DNA of 64,000 nt from Phaseolus vulgaris (GCF_000499845.2 NC_023755.2:30606698-30670697); one strand, 5' to 3'. Shown: positions 21,652 to 33,869, numbered from the stretch's first letter. Translations and numbers: made by a program. Notes: generated from the letters alone by a model not told the origin.

Positions 21652-23533
21652 TTAAATTAAAAGTATGAATGCTTGCCTGGGAGGTAATGCAATAAGATGT
21701 TTGAATGCGTCGTTATTGACTTCCTTGATAGCCCTCATCTCCCTCTTCCTTGATACCTTTTGTTGGTCATACATGAAAGTGATGCCTTCACATACATGTA
21801 CACCCCCAACATCTTCAATTAAAAGCTGCAAAAACCAGGTCCAAGAATCTTTGCATTCAACCTCAACCACAGCATATGCTAGAGGTAACATCTGATCATT
21901 TGGGTCCCTCCCAATTGCTGTCAGTAGTTCACCACCATAAAAGCCTTTCAAGAAGCACCCATCCAAAGCAATTATGGGCCTACAAGATATAAAGCTATCC
22001 TTGCAGGCTTTTAAGCACACATAAAATCTGTTAAAAACTTTTAATCCATTCATGTCTTCAACTTTGACTTTCACTGTAGACCCCGGATTTGCACGCATAA
22101 GCTCATGTGCATAGTCATAAATTCGTTTGTACTGCTCTTGAAATGAACCTAGGACATTCTTCAACGCCATCTCCATAGCCCGTTGAGCTTTTGACTTACT
22201 TATACTTGTGTTCTATTTTCTAACAGTTTTATTCCTTACATCATTAAAGCATTCAAAGAATGATTCCTTAAGGTAAGAGAAGAACAAAAATTATATAGAT
22301 TCACCCCAAAAACTACGTAATTCGCGACGAAAAAAGAAATCTCGAAATAATTTGTTCAATAACTATTATCTTCAATTTGTAATCTCAATTTTGAATTCTG
22401 ACTTAAAGAAGTCTCCAACCTTCCACTCAACATTTAGTGCTCAACAAATCAACCTTAAACTGCCTAGCACAGCACATCATTTAGTTTTCTTAACTGCCAA
22501 CAGCTTGTTGAGGGTAAGAACCTACAATACGCATACCACCTGTCCTAATATCCTCATCACCATCTTCAAATTCGTCCATGTTGTCTAACTCTTCTAATTC
22601 CCATTCTGTATCTGACAGCCCTCTATCATTCACAAAGGTTCCTTCACTTTCATCGTCATCAACACCCAAATCATGCAAATCATCTGTACAATTTGGTTCT
22701 AAACCTTCAATAGGATTATTGGCCCGCCTTTAACTTCGGCGTCTATGCCTAACCTCGCCTTTAATTGTAGTACCCTCACCCTTATCTGTAGAACCCTCAC
22801 ACTCACCGTCACCCTCATCCTCACCCTCACCCTCACCGTCAACCTCACCCTTATCTCTAGTACCCTCACTCTGAACTTCAATTTCACCTTCAATAAATTC
22901 AACTTCCCTTAACCAAGAAGAATCTTCTGAAGCATGCCCACCACCATGACCTTCATCCTCCTCATCATCTTCCTCACCCACACCTTCCATACCATGATGC
23001 TCACCAATGTCCACACCACCACCATCTTCAACATTAGGTTCAACACCTTCGGGTTCCACACCACCACCATACTCAACATTATGTTCAAAACCTTCGGGAC
23101 CACCACCATCCTCAACATCAACTTCAACACCTTCGACTTCCACTCCATCACCTAAAACCAACATCACTTCTGCATCTGAAACAACATGCACTAAAAATAA
23201 ATGAACTTCACCATGTGTATTTGCAATTTTCAGCATTTCTATTGCACCACCATCATCAACTAGAACCTCCAATGTATTTTCTAACTCTTCAAAACCTCCA
23301 AGTGAATACCACATCTCCTGTACTTATATAAATCCCATCTCCTTTAGGATGCCAACTATTTCAAAGTAACTCCATCTATTACTGTCACATGACCATGTTG
23401 ATGTATCACCACGAACATATCTTGCATCACAAAATATCCCACTATGGTGGACCACAAGTTGCAAATAACCTTCTTTCATGATATGGACTTTATAAAAGGT
23501 ATTCCTGTGAAATATAAATATACATATGACCAC
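21652..23533 (-). pseudogene. MULE transposase (mudrA-like), broken and internally deleted
   Basis: The N-terminal part (23324-23533, then 22730-23314 in the same frame after a TAA) has the PB1-like Mutator N-terminal domain: VVHHSGIFCDARYVRG, WSYFEIVGILKEMGF and MWYSLGGFEELENTLEVL. An acidic Gly/Glu/Val tract built on about 45-bp repeats follows, and the frame continues after another stop through DTEWELEELDNMDEF (22490-22678). The MULE transposase domain lies in another frame at 21652-22176: CRPIIALDGCFLKGFYGG, LTAIGRDPNDQMLPLAYAVVE and KDSWTWFLQLL with its Asp residues. The sequence then jumps from MYDQQK to a C-terminal piece (AIKEVNNDAFKHLIALPPRQ). The region between, and the SWIM zinc finger, are missing. 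Confidence 0.8.
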
Positions 23534-23806
23534 AAATTACAAACCAAATGTTGGACCACACATAAAAAAATGTTGCACATGGTGGACCCTACATCATAAA
23601 CAACTCTGTATATGTTCTCTAAAAGTAATAAAAAACAGAACCACTATGAAACTAAGTCAAAAATTACTAACCTTATAAAGGAGCAACCACAAAACGACAC
23701 CACGGCCTGGATCGCAATCGCTGCCCCTTCGCCACCTCTGGACGGCACCACATAATCGCTCCTCCAAATCCACCATGGGAACACAACTCACCATCGTAAC
23801 TCACGA

Positions 23807-24170
23807 TCGCACCACAAAATCGAATGAGGGGAGCACACCTCCGAATGGAATCGAAGCAGGGAAGCGCACCACAGAATCCAACCAGGGGAGCAATCCTCGT
23901 ATTAGAAACCCTAAATCAGAAATTCAAAATCCCCAATTTGAATAACCTAAACCCTAATTCAGTATTCACCAAAGTAATGTAAGCACAATCCACGTAACTT
24001 ACACGTGTCTGCCACATAAGCACCACTTAACGCCGTTTGGTGATATTTAACAGAAAGGACCATTTTGAATACATTTTAAAAAACTTAGGGACCAAATTGA
24101 ATTTTTTAAAAACCACTGTACCAAATTGACTATTGGCTATAAATATAGGGACGAAAAAGGTAAGTAAACC
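23807..24170 (-). repeat. MULE right terminal inverted repeat
   Basis: Inverted partner of 20927-21290. It holds AAACCCTAA at 23949-23957. 23534-23806 is the short leader between this repeat and the transposase gene, without other features. Confidence 0.85.
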
Positions 24171-24693
24171 AAACAAAAATCATCATAACAATCATGAAAA
24201 GTTAGAAAGAAAATGAGGAAAATTGTGATCTAAAAAAGAAAACGGTGATTAGATAACATATATGTTCTCTATAATTGAATTGTAGATATGTTCTACTTCT
24301 TTAAGATGTGCATTTTGTTATCTGAAAAAAACCAAATTTTTTTTGAAGCCCAGCCTCCTTACAACCCTTGAAAAGGCCTCAAGATTCATGTTTCTTATAT
24401 GTTTGTAATTTGAAGATGAAATGAAAAGCAATTGTGATTTGTTATGATTCAGTGAAAATAGAGAGAAACACTTACCTATAAGCGTATGAGAAGATATTCC
24501 TTGATGAATTGTCATTTATTTGTTTTGATTTGATCCTGGAAGTTGATTGTGTCTATATTTTTCTATATTTGAATTTGGAAGCATTATAAGTTTCTAATTT
24601 CTGTTGTTTAGTGAATTAAGTTGTTTGATATTTAAATTTAAATATATTCATTTACTTTACTTGAGGACAAGCAGGATTCTAAATTGGGGAGAG

Positions 24694-25945
24694 TGATAAG
24701 TGCCTAATTCCAGTAATATTTCATATTAAAATATAGGCACTTATGAGTATTAATTGCTAATTTACATATAAAATAATTCCTAATTTATAAATTTATACCT
24801 TTTTATATTTTTCATAATCTTTATTTGAATAAGAGCATTTTATTCTCAAATTTGGTGTTAATTTCAGGTTTCTATGAAAGAATGAAGATTTGGACTAAAG
24901 AGCAATGATATCATCTAAAAAGAGAAAGTTGGAAGGCATAAAAACGCACAAAAAGCACAAAAAAGTCCAACTCAACAACAAGGATTCTCTCTCAAGCGGC
25001 GAGAATGCTCAAGGGGCATTTTCGAAAATCAACATCTTTCTTACTCAAATGTGATATTTTCACTCAAACAAGATATTCTCACTCAAGCGAGAACGCGTCA
25101 GACAAATTGGGCTATTTTTTTATGTTTAATCAAGAAGCCCATCAACGTGACGTAGGAAGTCACCTAACCCTAGCAAATTAGGTTAAATCGGGGCTAGAGG
25201 CTCAACCCCAGTGTGCTAGATTGAGCACCATTGAGTGATTTGTAACTAATTGGGAGAATGGAAGGTGCTAGAAGTATGTGAGGCTAGTTCTACCCTTTGT
25301 GATTGGGAGTAATTTGTTCGAACTCTTATGTATTAAGGTGATATTTAAATATGATATAATATTATGTTCTTGATTGATTATTGGTATTGCTATTTTGTTT
25401 CTAAATAGTTGTGACATGTTTGAAAATCTTAAATATGACTGGAAAGTATTTTTAGGGTTCTGACCTAAACAACAATACTTAACATATTTGAGTGCTAGAA
25501 ATAGACTTGAAATGTTAATTGCTATTAACGTCTGAGTGTGATTATAAGTTGTTTTTATAAATATGCGAGGAATCGATGTTTAGGAAACATTCTTAATAAT
25601 TTTATATGCGAGGAATCGATATAAATAATTTTTCTGCGAGCATCAATTTCAATCAAAGAACATAATGTTAACATGCTAATCAAAATAAATAAGAGTGAGA
25701 AAAGATGAAACCTAATCCCTATTTTTCCAACTTGAAGCAACAAATTCTTTGCCTGTTTTCTAATTAATCATAGCCAACATAACCACTTTCAACACACTTT
25801 TTATTGTTTTGTTTTATATTTAGAGAGTATTGTACTTGATAATTCATTGTTCCTTATGGGATCTATATCCGTCCTTAGGGACAAATTATTACTTCTGACA
25901 ATGCGGTACACTTGTCGTAGAAAACGTTCAAGTCTTTAACCTACA
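24694..25945 (+). repeat. Athila-like 3' LTR
   Basis: It starts TGATAAGTGCC after the polypurine tract AAATTGGGGAGAG. It includes CACTCAAGCGAGAACGCG-type motifs and two copies of TATGCGAGGAATCGAT (25562, 25604). The end at CCTACA (25945) is a best guess; the terminal repeat is not clear and no target duplication can be tested. Confidence 0.5.
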
Positions 25946-26324
25946 TTTGATATCGGAGTTAGGTTGTTTGAATTTATGATTCTCCAATAATGATGTTTTT
26001 ACCCATTTTATGAACCCTACTTTTAAAATTATAAATTTGTGAACTGTAGAATTTTGATAATTAAATTGGTATGAAATTTTAGGTATTGATTATCCCGTAT
26101 TTCCACTGTATGACAACTTGATTTCAAATTAAAATCATAAATTTTTAATTGATATGCATCCAAATTACGGAATTGTTAAGCCTTAACCTATCATTATCAA
26201 TTTCAATTCGAATTTAACTGGAATGCATTCGGTGTGCTATTTAGAATTATTTTCAATTGAATGCTTTCAATTGAGATGTTGTTGTGAACATCAATTTCAA
26301 AAGTATTTGGTTTCATGTGAATTC
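25946..26324. other. AT-rich DNA, no feature recognised
   Basis: No open frame, repeat or known terminus is visible. It may be old host DNA flanking the Athila LTR. Confidence 0.4.
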
Positions 26325-26338
26325 AATCTTATTTGGTT

Positions 26339-26694
26339 TTTTTTTTATCAACAATAAATTAATAGAATAATTAGAGACACTTAAGGGGTGTCCCAACCCT
26401 TTTACAGAACCACTCTAAAGTTAAGCAAGCAACAGTATAAACTAGAGTTTTAAATAATTTACTTAACACTAGAGGGGTTACCGGGGAAAGCTAGCTGCTT
26501 CTTAGAACACCAACTAGCCAGCCCCACCTCTATAACTAGACAGATACCGTACCCTCTTATTTCCTCCTTCTTCATACTTGACATGATTACTACTGCAGTA
26601 GAAAACAGCTTTCACTTACTCTCTGAATTACCAGCTGTCAAGAAAGGTAATTATTTCAGCAACAACCACTAAACAAGTGGTAGCAGCAACCACT
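26339..26694 (-). mobile_element. Non-LTR retroelement insertion (5'-truncated LINE or SINE)
   Basis: The insert begins on the plus strand with a T run and ATCAACAATAAATTAATAG, so on the minus strand it ends in ...TTATTGTTGATAAAAAAA, a LINE-like 3' tail preceded by GGGACACCCCTTAAGTG. It is flanked by a perfect 14-bp duplication AATCTTATTTGGTT (26325-26338 and 26695-26708). The 356-bp insert has no reliable ORF. Confidence 0.75.
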
Positions 26695-26708
26695 AATCTT
26701 ATTTGGTT

Positions 26709-27285
26709 ATAATATTGTAATTGATAAAGATATTATATGACTAGTCTCATTCAACTAATACCCATTATTACAATACATGTATATATGCTGATATATGTGT
26801 ATGTATATTTTGCTCATAAATTGAATTGTATTAATTTTTGGATTAACTGTTGATAGTTGTAATGGACAAATTATCAAATCATTATGTTTTATTTAATTTC
26901 ATATTATTGATTAATTTTATTTTAATTATTTATAAAATGGATACTAAATTATAAATAATTGGTTTATGGGTTAATCGAAGTTCACTAATAAGATATTTAT
27001 GGATCCAACGGTTGATTAATTTGTTCTTATATTTAATAGATATGACTATTGATAGTGATTATGTCTTATTAACTTTAACTTTATTTATACATCATCTAAA
27101 AATAATAAGTATTTCTAGTTAATGCATATGTTTTGCCAAATAATGTTATTATTAGAATCATTATGTTTTTGTGCATTAATAGATCATCCATACGAGAATG
27201 CTTTTTTGTTTTGTTTGAGTTTGCATGTATGTTTAATTTATGACTCAAGTATTAATTTAAGCATTTGTCAATTTGTTCATGTATC
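26709..27285. other. AT-rich DNA, no feature recognised
   Basis: Nothing beyond low-complexity AT sequence; short open frames here show no motif. Confidence 0.35.
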
Positions 27286-27289
27286 TTTA

Positions 27290-27600
27290 CAATTACATGG
27301 TATGCTTGTTTCAATCTTTAAAGGGTTGAATTTTTTATTGGAGCAAAAAGTTATATTTCATTTATATATGTGTTGGATCTTGATTTGGCTTTTCAAGTTG
27401 AAAAACTAGTGCTATTACATATGTTAGTAATAATGAAGAGAAAATCCATTATACGACTTGGGAAAAGTCAAAAAGACTTAGTCTAATGTTTTTACGAATG
27501 AGCATAGCAAATAATATTAAGTTTTCTCTTCCAAAAACACTAAAGTATGATGCTCCTAACTTTGTTGATTATGTTAGTCTTCTCCTTCTGAGGCATAGAC
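27290..27600 (+). pseudogene. Relic of a Ty1/copia gag
   Basis: Across two frames one reads VLDLDLAFQVEK and then TTWEKSKRLSLMFLRMSIANNI and KFSLPKT. That order, with the W-E-K-S-N/K-R-L-S-L-M signature, is the copia gag N-terminal domain. It is heavily frameshifted; neither LTR nor pol is attached. Confidence 0.5.
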
Positions 27601-28230
27601 ATTGACATGTTTGCCTCATCCTTCAGAGCATCAACACATTTTTATTGTATCAAGATGGTATCAATCTTAATTCTCCATAATCCAAAGTCGTTCTCCCCAA
27701 AAAAAAGTCTAGATTTCAACTTTTTTACCTTTCTTTGTCTTGTTACTACAGACGATGTCAATCATTAAGTTCGTAACAATAACATGTAAGAAAACACAAG
27801 AATAAGATTAAAAAAAAAAAAATAACACCAAAAGATTTATGTATAGAGAATTTGTCATATTCAGCGTATTATTTATACACATAACAGTCTCTATAAAAGT
27901 TAACAGAAAATTGTTAAAACAACTAACCTCTCTAGTCTTCTACTTTATTTTACCATATCGTCTAATTCAGCTCTCGAACAAATTGTTTGTTAATCATGAG
28001 ATATTAAATCAATCATCGTCACCTTCTTAGTAAATAAAGATGAGAATCTCCTATAACACTTCTCATGCATGTTATATGAGATGGTCACTCCTAAGCATTA
28101 CATAATTACTGAATCGAAAAACTAGAAAGACGTGATGTGATCAATGATAGTGCTAGGACTAATTTGTAGCATGGTAAAAGATGGCAATCGATGATGGTGG
28201 GAAAAGGGTGTGAAGTTAATATCCAACCCC
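27601..28230. other. AT-rich DNA downstream of the HCT relic, no feature recognised
   Basis: No gene, terminus or repeat is visible. It could include the old 3' flank of the acyltransferase gene, which is read from right to left. Confidence 0.35.
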
Positions 28231-28745
<515 letters not shown>

Positions 28746-29098
28746 CCATATATATTAAAGGATATGGATACAAGAGTTATAGAAGAATGCTAATATTAAT
28801 TGTTTCTTTTCTAATTCTTAGTTGTTTCTCTTTATAGAGGTGAATGACCTTTATTTTGTCTTTGTCTATTATGATTCTAGTATTTATTGGTTGATTCTTT
28901 CTCTCTTTAGTTAGACATAGAATGAATGTATTGCTTGTATATATTAAGACCATTTGTTTTGATTTCAATGGAATAATAGAAGAGATATTCATTCTCATAT
29001 ATTTTGTCTTCATTTTATTCTTTTGTTCATCTCTATTCTCTTTTGTTCATCTATGTTCTATTTCACAAATGGTATCAAAGCTCTAATCAGGGCTCTGG

Positions 29099-29835
29099 TT
29101 GCTACATTTATCCATGGGTAAAGTTGTTGATCCCTCACAAGATCTTTGTTCACCTTACCATGTTAGTTCATCAGATAATCCATCCTTGAATTGCTCTCTC
29201 ATTACACAACAAGAGAGGAAAATTTTTGGTGATCAATCCAAGGCAATGATTGCTACTAGCAAAGGAGGTTATAAAAACAATGCTACGACCTATGGAAGAG
29301 GTGGTGGATACGGAATAAGAAGCTATGGAAGAGGATATACTTCCAAAATTTGCAGTCATTATGGAAAGACAGGGCATACCATTGATACATACTATAAAAA
29401 GCATGACTTTCCACATCATTTCAAGTTTAAAAATCAGAACCATGATCAGGGTCATACTAATGTAGTTTTTTAGAATTTTAATAATAATTAGCAGAATCAT
29501 GAAGGTCCAAAGTCAGAAGTGGAGTCTCAACAAATTGGTTTTACTCCTGAGCAGTATCAAACATTGTTAGCTCTTTTACAACAGGTCAAATCCAGTGGCA
29601 TTGTTTCTAGTAAAGTCTCTGTTATTCCTTCCAACATGACAACACAAACTGGTAATAACTTTACTTCTTCCTTCAGTTCTTGGATTATTGATAGTGGTGT
29701 TACCGATCACATTGGTTCATCCTTAACTTATTTCACTTCATATCATCAAATTAATTCTATTTCTGTCAAATTACCAAATGGAAATCAAGTCATTGCCAAT
29801 TATTTTGGAAGTGTTTTTCTCAATCAAAATCATGT
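29099..29835 (+). pseudogene. Copia element 6 gag C-terminus and protease start
   Basis: A Gly/Arg/Tyr-rich tract leads to a zinc knuckle ICSHYGKTGHTIDTYYKKH, in which the second and last Cys are lost (C-x2-C normally). A stop at 29471 separates it from 29519-29835, where WIIDSGVTDHIGSS is the aspartic protease site and VKLPNGNQVIANYFGSVFL continues it. The frame is interrupted in mid-protease by the solo LTR at 29836. Apart from the stop the protease frame is intact. Confidence 0.75.
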
Positions 29836-31040
29836 TGTTCCGTCCGGTTGACCGGGACGTCTTCGTGCGCGACCTCAATCGTCAGCTAGGGACTCCTTCC
29901 CACTGGTTGCCTGTGGATTCCTGCAAAAAAGAGGACAAAAAGGCGCCCTAGCGGCCGTGTGCACTCCGACGCTCAAGTCAGCCAGCAAGAAACACCAAAA
30001 ACTGTCCACCTACGTGTCTGAGCACCGCGTATGGCACTCTGAAGATGGTAAAAGAACTGTGTATATGTGTGTGTTGTCTCCTTTAGGCAAAAATATTCCC
30101 CAGTCACTTGTACGTAACCTTGAAGCACGAGCAAGCAACTAGAGAGTTCTCTGGTAAATTTGCCGAAAGTTCCAACCCTCGTTCCAACATTCTCCGGGCT
30201 ATTTAAACTACCCAAGCATTTAAAGCGCCTTAAAGCGCTTTTAATCACAAACGTAACGCACTCATTAAAGCGCTTAATTAGACAACGTAGCGCATTTAAG
30301 ACGTTGAAACGCTCGGGAGCCATTATAGTACCTGAATGCTCGAAAGGGAAACTGTATTGAATAACTTTTAATTACCTGGCACCTGACTAAAGGGTGTTTC
30401 TATTATGGCATGGCTGTCGTACACGTGGAGGGCCTCACGACGCCATGACCCCATCTGGGGGCGCTTCGGCCCACCTGGGGACGTTTCTACGTGTGAGTCC
30501 TCCTGCTGGGAGTGCTACTGCGCTAGGGGTGACTTTTTGGGTGCCAACTCATGCCCCCAAGTATCTAGTCACTTACTTTGAGAGCGTATCTGCCTTCCTT
30601 TTGTACTCTGCACCCGGTTGCCCTGGGCGTGACTTTCCTCTTGAGTCGTATCTGCCCCACGGGCGTCTCTGGGGCGGCAGGAGCACTTCACGAGTCAGGC
30701 TGCCCTTCACTGGTACTATTACTATGGCCTTGAAGCCACCTTTTCCTTTTCTTTATCGCTGCCCCGTGCTATTGGGACCTGAGGCCTTCCCACGGCGTCG
30801 CTCCCTCCATGGTCTTTCCTACCCATGGGTATCGGGGAACTACACTGTGATTACCTTGCTTTAGCACTGTTTGATCTGGCGACGACCTGGTTGGTCGACG
30901 CCTTCACCTAGGCGACGCCTTGCCTTGGCGACGCTTCCTCTTGGCGTCTCCCCGACTAGGCGACGCCTCGCGTTGACTTTGACTCCACCGCCGTTGACTT
31001 TGACTTTGACTTAGTCAACGCCCGGATACGGGACGGTACA
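29836..31040 (-). repeat. Solo Tat LTR (1205 bp) with CATGT target duplication
   Basis: It has complete ends TGTTCCGTCC and GGGACGGTACA, the same family as TatA and TatB, with no internal sequence attached. It is flanked by a perfect CATGT (29831-29835, 31041-31045). Solo LTRs arise by recombination between an element's two LTRs. Confidence 0.93.
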
Positions 31041-31502
31041 CATGTAATAGACAATATTTTGTATATTCCTTTCTTCACTTTTAATCTTCTTTTAATAGAA
31101 AAATTGATTGATAAAATATCTTATATTCTTACCTTTGACTCTAATGGTTGTCACATTCAGAACAAAAACTCCTTGAAAATTATTGGCTCTACTAAGATGC
31201 AAGATAGACTTTATATAATCAGGATCCCATCTTACCAAACACTTCAAATGAAACCCATCAAATACACATACACCATCAATATTGTTAATGTCAGTGCTAG
31301 TGATCTAAAAACCCTTTGGCATTTTCAATTAGGTCATATTTCAAATAAATGTATTGATGTTATCAAGGATAAATTTCCTTTTGTTAAATATAACAAATCT
31401 TTTGTTTGTAATGTTTTTCATTTTGCAAAGCAAAAAATACTTTAATTTCCTATTAGTACGTCTAAATCAAAAAAAATATTTTGATTTGATTCATCTGGAT
31501 AT
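31041..31502 (+). pseudogene. Copia element 6 protease end, pre-integrase and integrase start
   Basis: After the solo LTR the protease continues in frame (IDNILYIPFFTFNLLL), then TKMQDRLYII and the pre-integrase LKTLWHFQLGHISNKCI with its HxxxH. The second Cys pair is damaged (VCNVFHFAKQK), and a stop at 31442 precedes FDLIHLDIV, the first Asp of the integrase core. Copia element 7 begins at 31503. Confidence 0.7.
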
Positions 31503-32113
31503 TGTTGAACATTGGAGCTTTGATGTTTCAAAGCCTGAAGCTGTGATGCTTTTTGGTTTGAGTTTAGATTAGGTTTTTTTGAATCCTTGTTAAGATCAGT
31601 TCTACTTCCTACACAAAGATTGATAAATCAGTTTTAAAAGAAACAAAGTGTTTTTCCATGCAAAGGGAAACAACTGGTTGAATCATCGAGATAATCGGTT
31701 GTTTGTCACTTAGCTGGCTTGAGGTTTCTAAAACTGCTTTTTGAATTAGTTATGCAACAGCTTAACTCATTCAATCGGTTAAATCGTGGTTTCAACTGGT
31801 TAAATGTGTGTTTTTATAACAACTTTTTGAAAACTTGTTTTAACTGATTCAGTGATCAAAACTGTCTTAAACGGCTACATTTCAAAGCGATAAATATAGT
31901 CTTTCTTTCAAAACAAAATACACATTCAAATACAACAAGTATTGATACAAATTTGAGATCAAAGAAAGAGATTTGTTATTTGAAAAGAGTTTTTCAAAAG
32001 TGCAAGATTGTTGTTCAAAATTTGTTGTGGTAACAATTTCTTATCATAGGTGTTTTTTGTATGGTGCAAATCCAAGTGTTTTCTATCCTTGTTTAGTTAA
32101 TTGTAATAGTACT
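31503..32113 (+). repeat. Copia element 7 LTR, left segment
   Basis: It carries ATCGGTTGTTTGTCACTTAG, a TATA-like GATAAATATAG near 31889-31899 and CAACAAGTATTGATAC. It is interrupted by TatB; the right segment is 53137-53562. Confidence 0.85.
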
Positions 32114-33368
32114 TGTTCCGTCCGGTTGACCGGGACGTCTTCGTGCGCGACCTCAACCGTCAGCTAAGGACTCCTTCCCACTGATTGCCTATGAATTCCT
32201 GCAAAAAAGAGGACAAAGGGGCGCCCTAGCGGCCGTTTGCACTCCGACGCTCAAGTCAGCCAGCAAGAAACACCAAAAAACTGTCCACCCACGTATCTGA
32301 GCACCGCGTGTGGCACTCTGAAGGTGGTAAAAGAACTGTGTATCTGTGTGTGTGTTGTCTCCTTTAGGCAGAAATATTCTCCGATCACTTGTACGTAACC
32401 TTAAAGCACGAGCAAGCAACCAAAGAGTTTTTCGTAAATTTGCCAAAGGTTCCAACCCTTTTTCCGACATTCCCAGCGCTATTTAAACTGCCCCAGCATT
32501 TAAAGCGCCTTAAAGCGCTTTTAATCTCTAACGTAACGTATTCTTTAAAGCGCTTAATTACGAAACGTAGCGCATTTAAGACGTTGAAACGCTTGGGAGC
32601 CCTAATAGTACCAGAATGCTCGAAAGGGAAACTGTATTGAATATCTTTAATTACCTGGCACCTGACTAGAGGGTGTTTCCATTCTGGCATGGCTGTCGTA
32701 CACGTGGAGGGCCTCACGACGGCATGACCCCATCTGGGGGCGTTTCTGCCCATCTGGGGACGTTTCTACGTGTGGGTCCTCCTGCCTGGGAGTGCTACTG
32801 CGCTAGGGGTGGCTTTTTGGGTGCCAACTCATGCCCCCAAGTATCTAGCCACTTACTCTGAGAGCGTATCTGCCTTCCTCTCGCACCCTGCACCCGGTTA
32901 TCCTGGGTGTGACCTTCCTCTTGAGTCGTATCTGTCCCGAAGGCGTCTCTGGGGCGGCAGGGGTACTTCACGAGTCAGGCTGCCCTTCACTGGTACTATC
33001 ACTATGGCCTTGAAGCCACCTTTTCCTTCTCTTTATCACTTTCCCGAGATATCGGGTCCTGAGGCTTTCCCACGGCGTCGCTCCCTCCATGGTCTTTCCT
33101 ACCCATGGGTATCGGGGAACCACACCGTGGTTGCCTTGCTTTTACACTGTTTGATCTGGCGACGCCCTGGTTGGGCGACGCCTCTACCCAGGCGACGCCC
33201 TGGTTGGGCGACGCCTCTACCCAGGCGACGCCTTGCCTTGGCGACGCCTTGTCCTGCCTTGGCGACGCTTCCTCTTGGCGTCTCTACACCTGGGCGACAC
33301 CTTGAGTTGACTTTGACTTTCCAGTCGTTGACTTTGACTTAGTCAACGCCCTGATACGGGACGGTACA
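32114..33368 (-). repeat. TatB 3' LTR (1255 bp)
   Basis: It runs TGTTCCGTCC to GGGACGGTACA. It is nearly identical to the 5' LTR pieces but has one more 33-bp copy of the GGCGACGCC minisatellite (33158-33260). The cross-family block lies at 32239-32259. Confidence 0.93.
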
Positions 33369-33386
33369 CAAGCCCCCCAGTCTTAA
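33369..33386 (-). other. TatB polypurine tract
   Basis: On the minus strand CTTAAGACTGGGGGGCTTG abuts the LTR, the plus-strand primer for cDNA synthesis. The same tract follows the LTRs of TatC (57499) and TatD (55088). Confidence 0.85.
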
Positions 33387-33869
33387 GCCGAAGACTTGTC
33401 TTCAGCGCAAAGACTAAAGCCTTGCCTCCACCATCCGCGTGCCTTCCTGATGACGTGTCATTCTCCGCTGACTCAGCAAATTTTCGAATTACTGACGCGA
33501 CATTTTCTGAACCACAGGGGTATTCTTAATGAGCGATTGGACATTCCCTGAAATGGGGATGATTACACCTTTTGGGCTACCCTTGATCGCGCGCCACGTG
33601 GCCCATCGCGCGGCCCTCCTTTAGAGACCTTTGCGCTTCCCCTGGGCAATCGACCCTCTGACGCGTGGCCCGATCCTGCGGCCCTTAGTTAGCGCTTCTT
33701 GAGTCGCGAAATGTAACGTTTAAGTTACTCCAAACCCCGGGCTCACCCTACTGTTACATTCATTCACTCTGCTACTTTGCCCTGTTCCTCGCCTCCAAAA
33801 CCTCTTCTCTCTGCAATTGCGATTCTCCCCTTCCTGCGCTCTCCTACCGCCTCCACTTCAACAGCAAAG
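33387..33869 (+). promoter_or_regulatory. Upstream region and 5'-UTR exon of TatB aORF-a
   Basis: A G-box CACGTG at 33595-33600 lies in GCGCGCCACGTGGCCC. It is followed by a GC-rich then pyrimidine-rich 5' UTR. The first exon ends at 33869 (AGCAAAG|GTATGG). No clear TATA box is visible. Confidence 0.45.

Larger units (their letters stand above)
20927..24170 (-). mobile_element. MULE (Mutator-like) DNA transposon
   Basis: Long terminal inverted repeats start GGCTTAATTACC on the left and GGTTTACTTACC (complement) on the right and extend about 363 bp. Imperfect A-rich 9-bp flanks (AGAAAAAAA / AAACAAAAA, 7 of 9 equal) are compatible with the 9-bp duplication of Mutator elements. A damaged mudrA-like gene on the minus strand fills the interior. 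Total length is 3244 bp. Confidence 0.85.
19597..25945 (+). mobile_element. Athila-like Ty3/gypsy element, 3' part, split by a MULE
   Basis: 19600-19640 has the Athila-type phrase 'AACGAGCACTTATTAGG' followed by TGGCAACCCAGTCC. The region 19720-19920 is rich in CTCGCTCAAGCGAG. At 24662-24693 'TTGAGGACAAGCAGGATTC' then AAATTGGGGAGAG (polypurine tract) precedes an LTR beginning TGATAAGTGCC. No open pol or env frame remains; 19930-20926 and 24171-24660 are AT-rich non-coding. The 5' part is missing beyond the CACTA junction. Lineage assignment rests on these short motifs. Confidence 0.55.
28746..31502 (+). mobile_element. Copia element 6: decayed Ty1/copia, 5' half
   Basis: A 5' LTR of about 320 bp (start uncertain, near 28746; end CACA at 29067) is followed by the primer site TGGTATCAAAGCTC at 29070, a match to initiator-Met tRNA elements. 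Gag, protease and the start of integrase follow. A solo Tat LTR sits in the protease (29836-31040) and copia element 7 cuts the integrase at 31503. The rest of the element is not in the window. Confidence 0.75.

Noticed and set aside
22699..22902. RVRVRV-rich frame and other frames over the MULE acidic tract
   Set aside because: These are alternate-frame readings of short repeats that encode the acidic Gly/Glu linker of the transposase.
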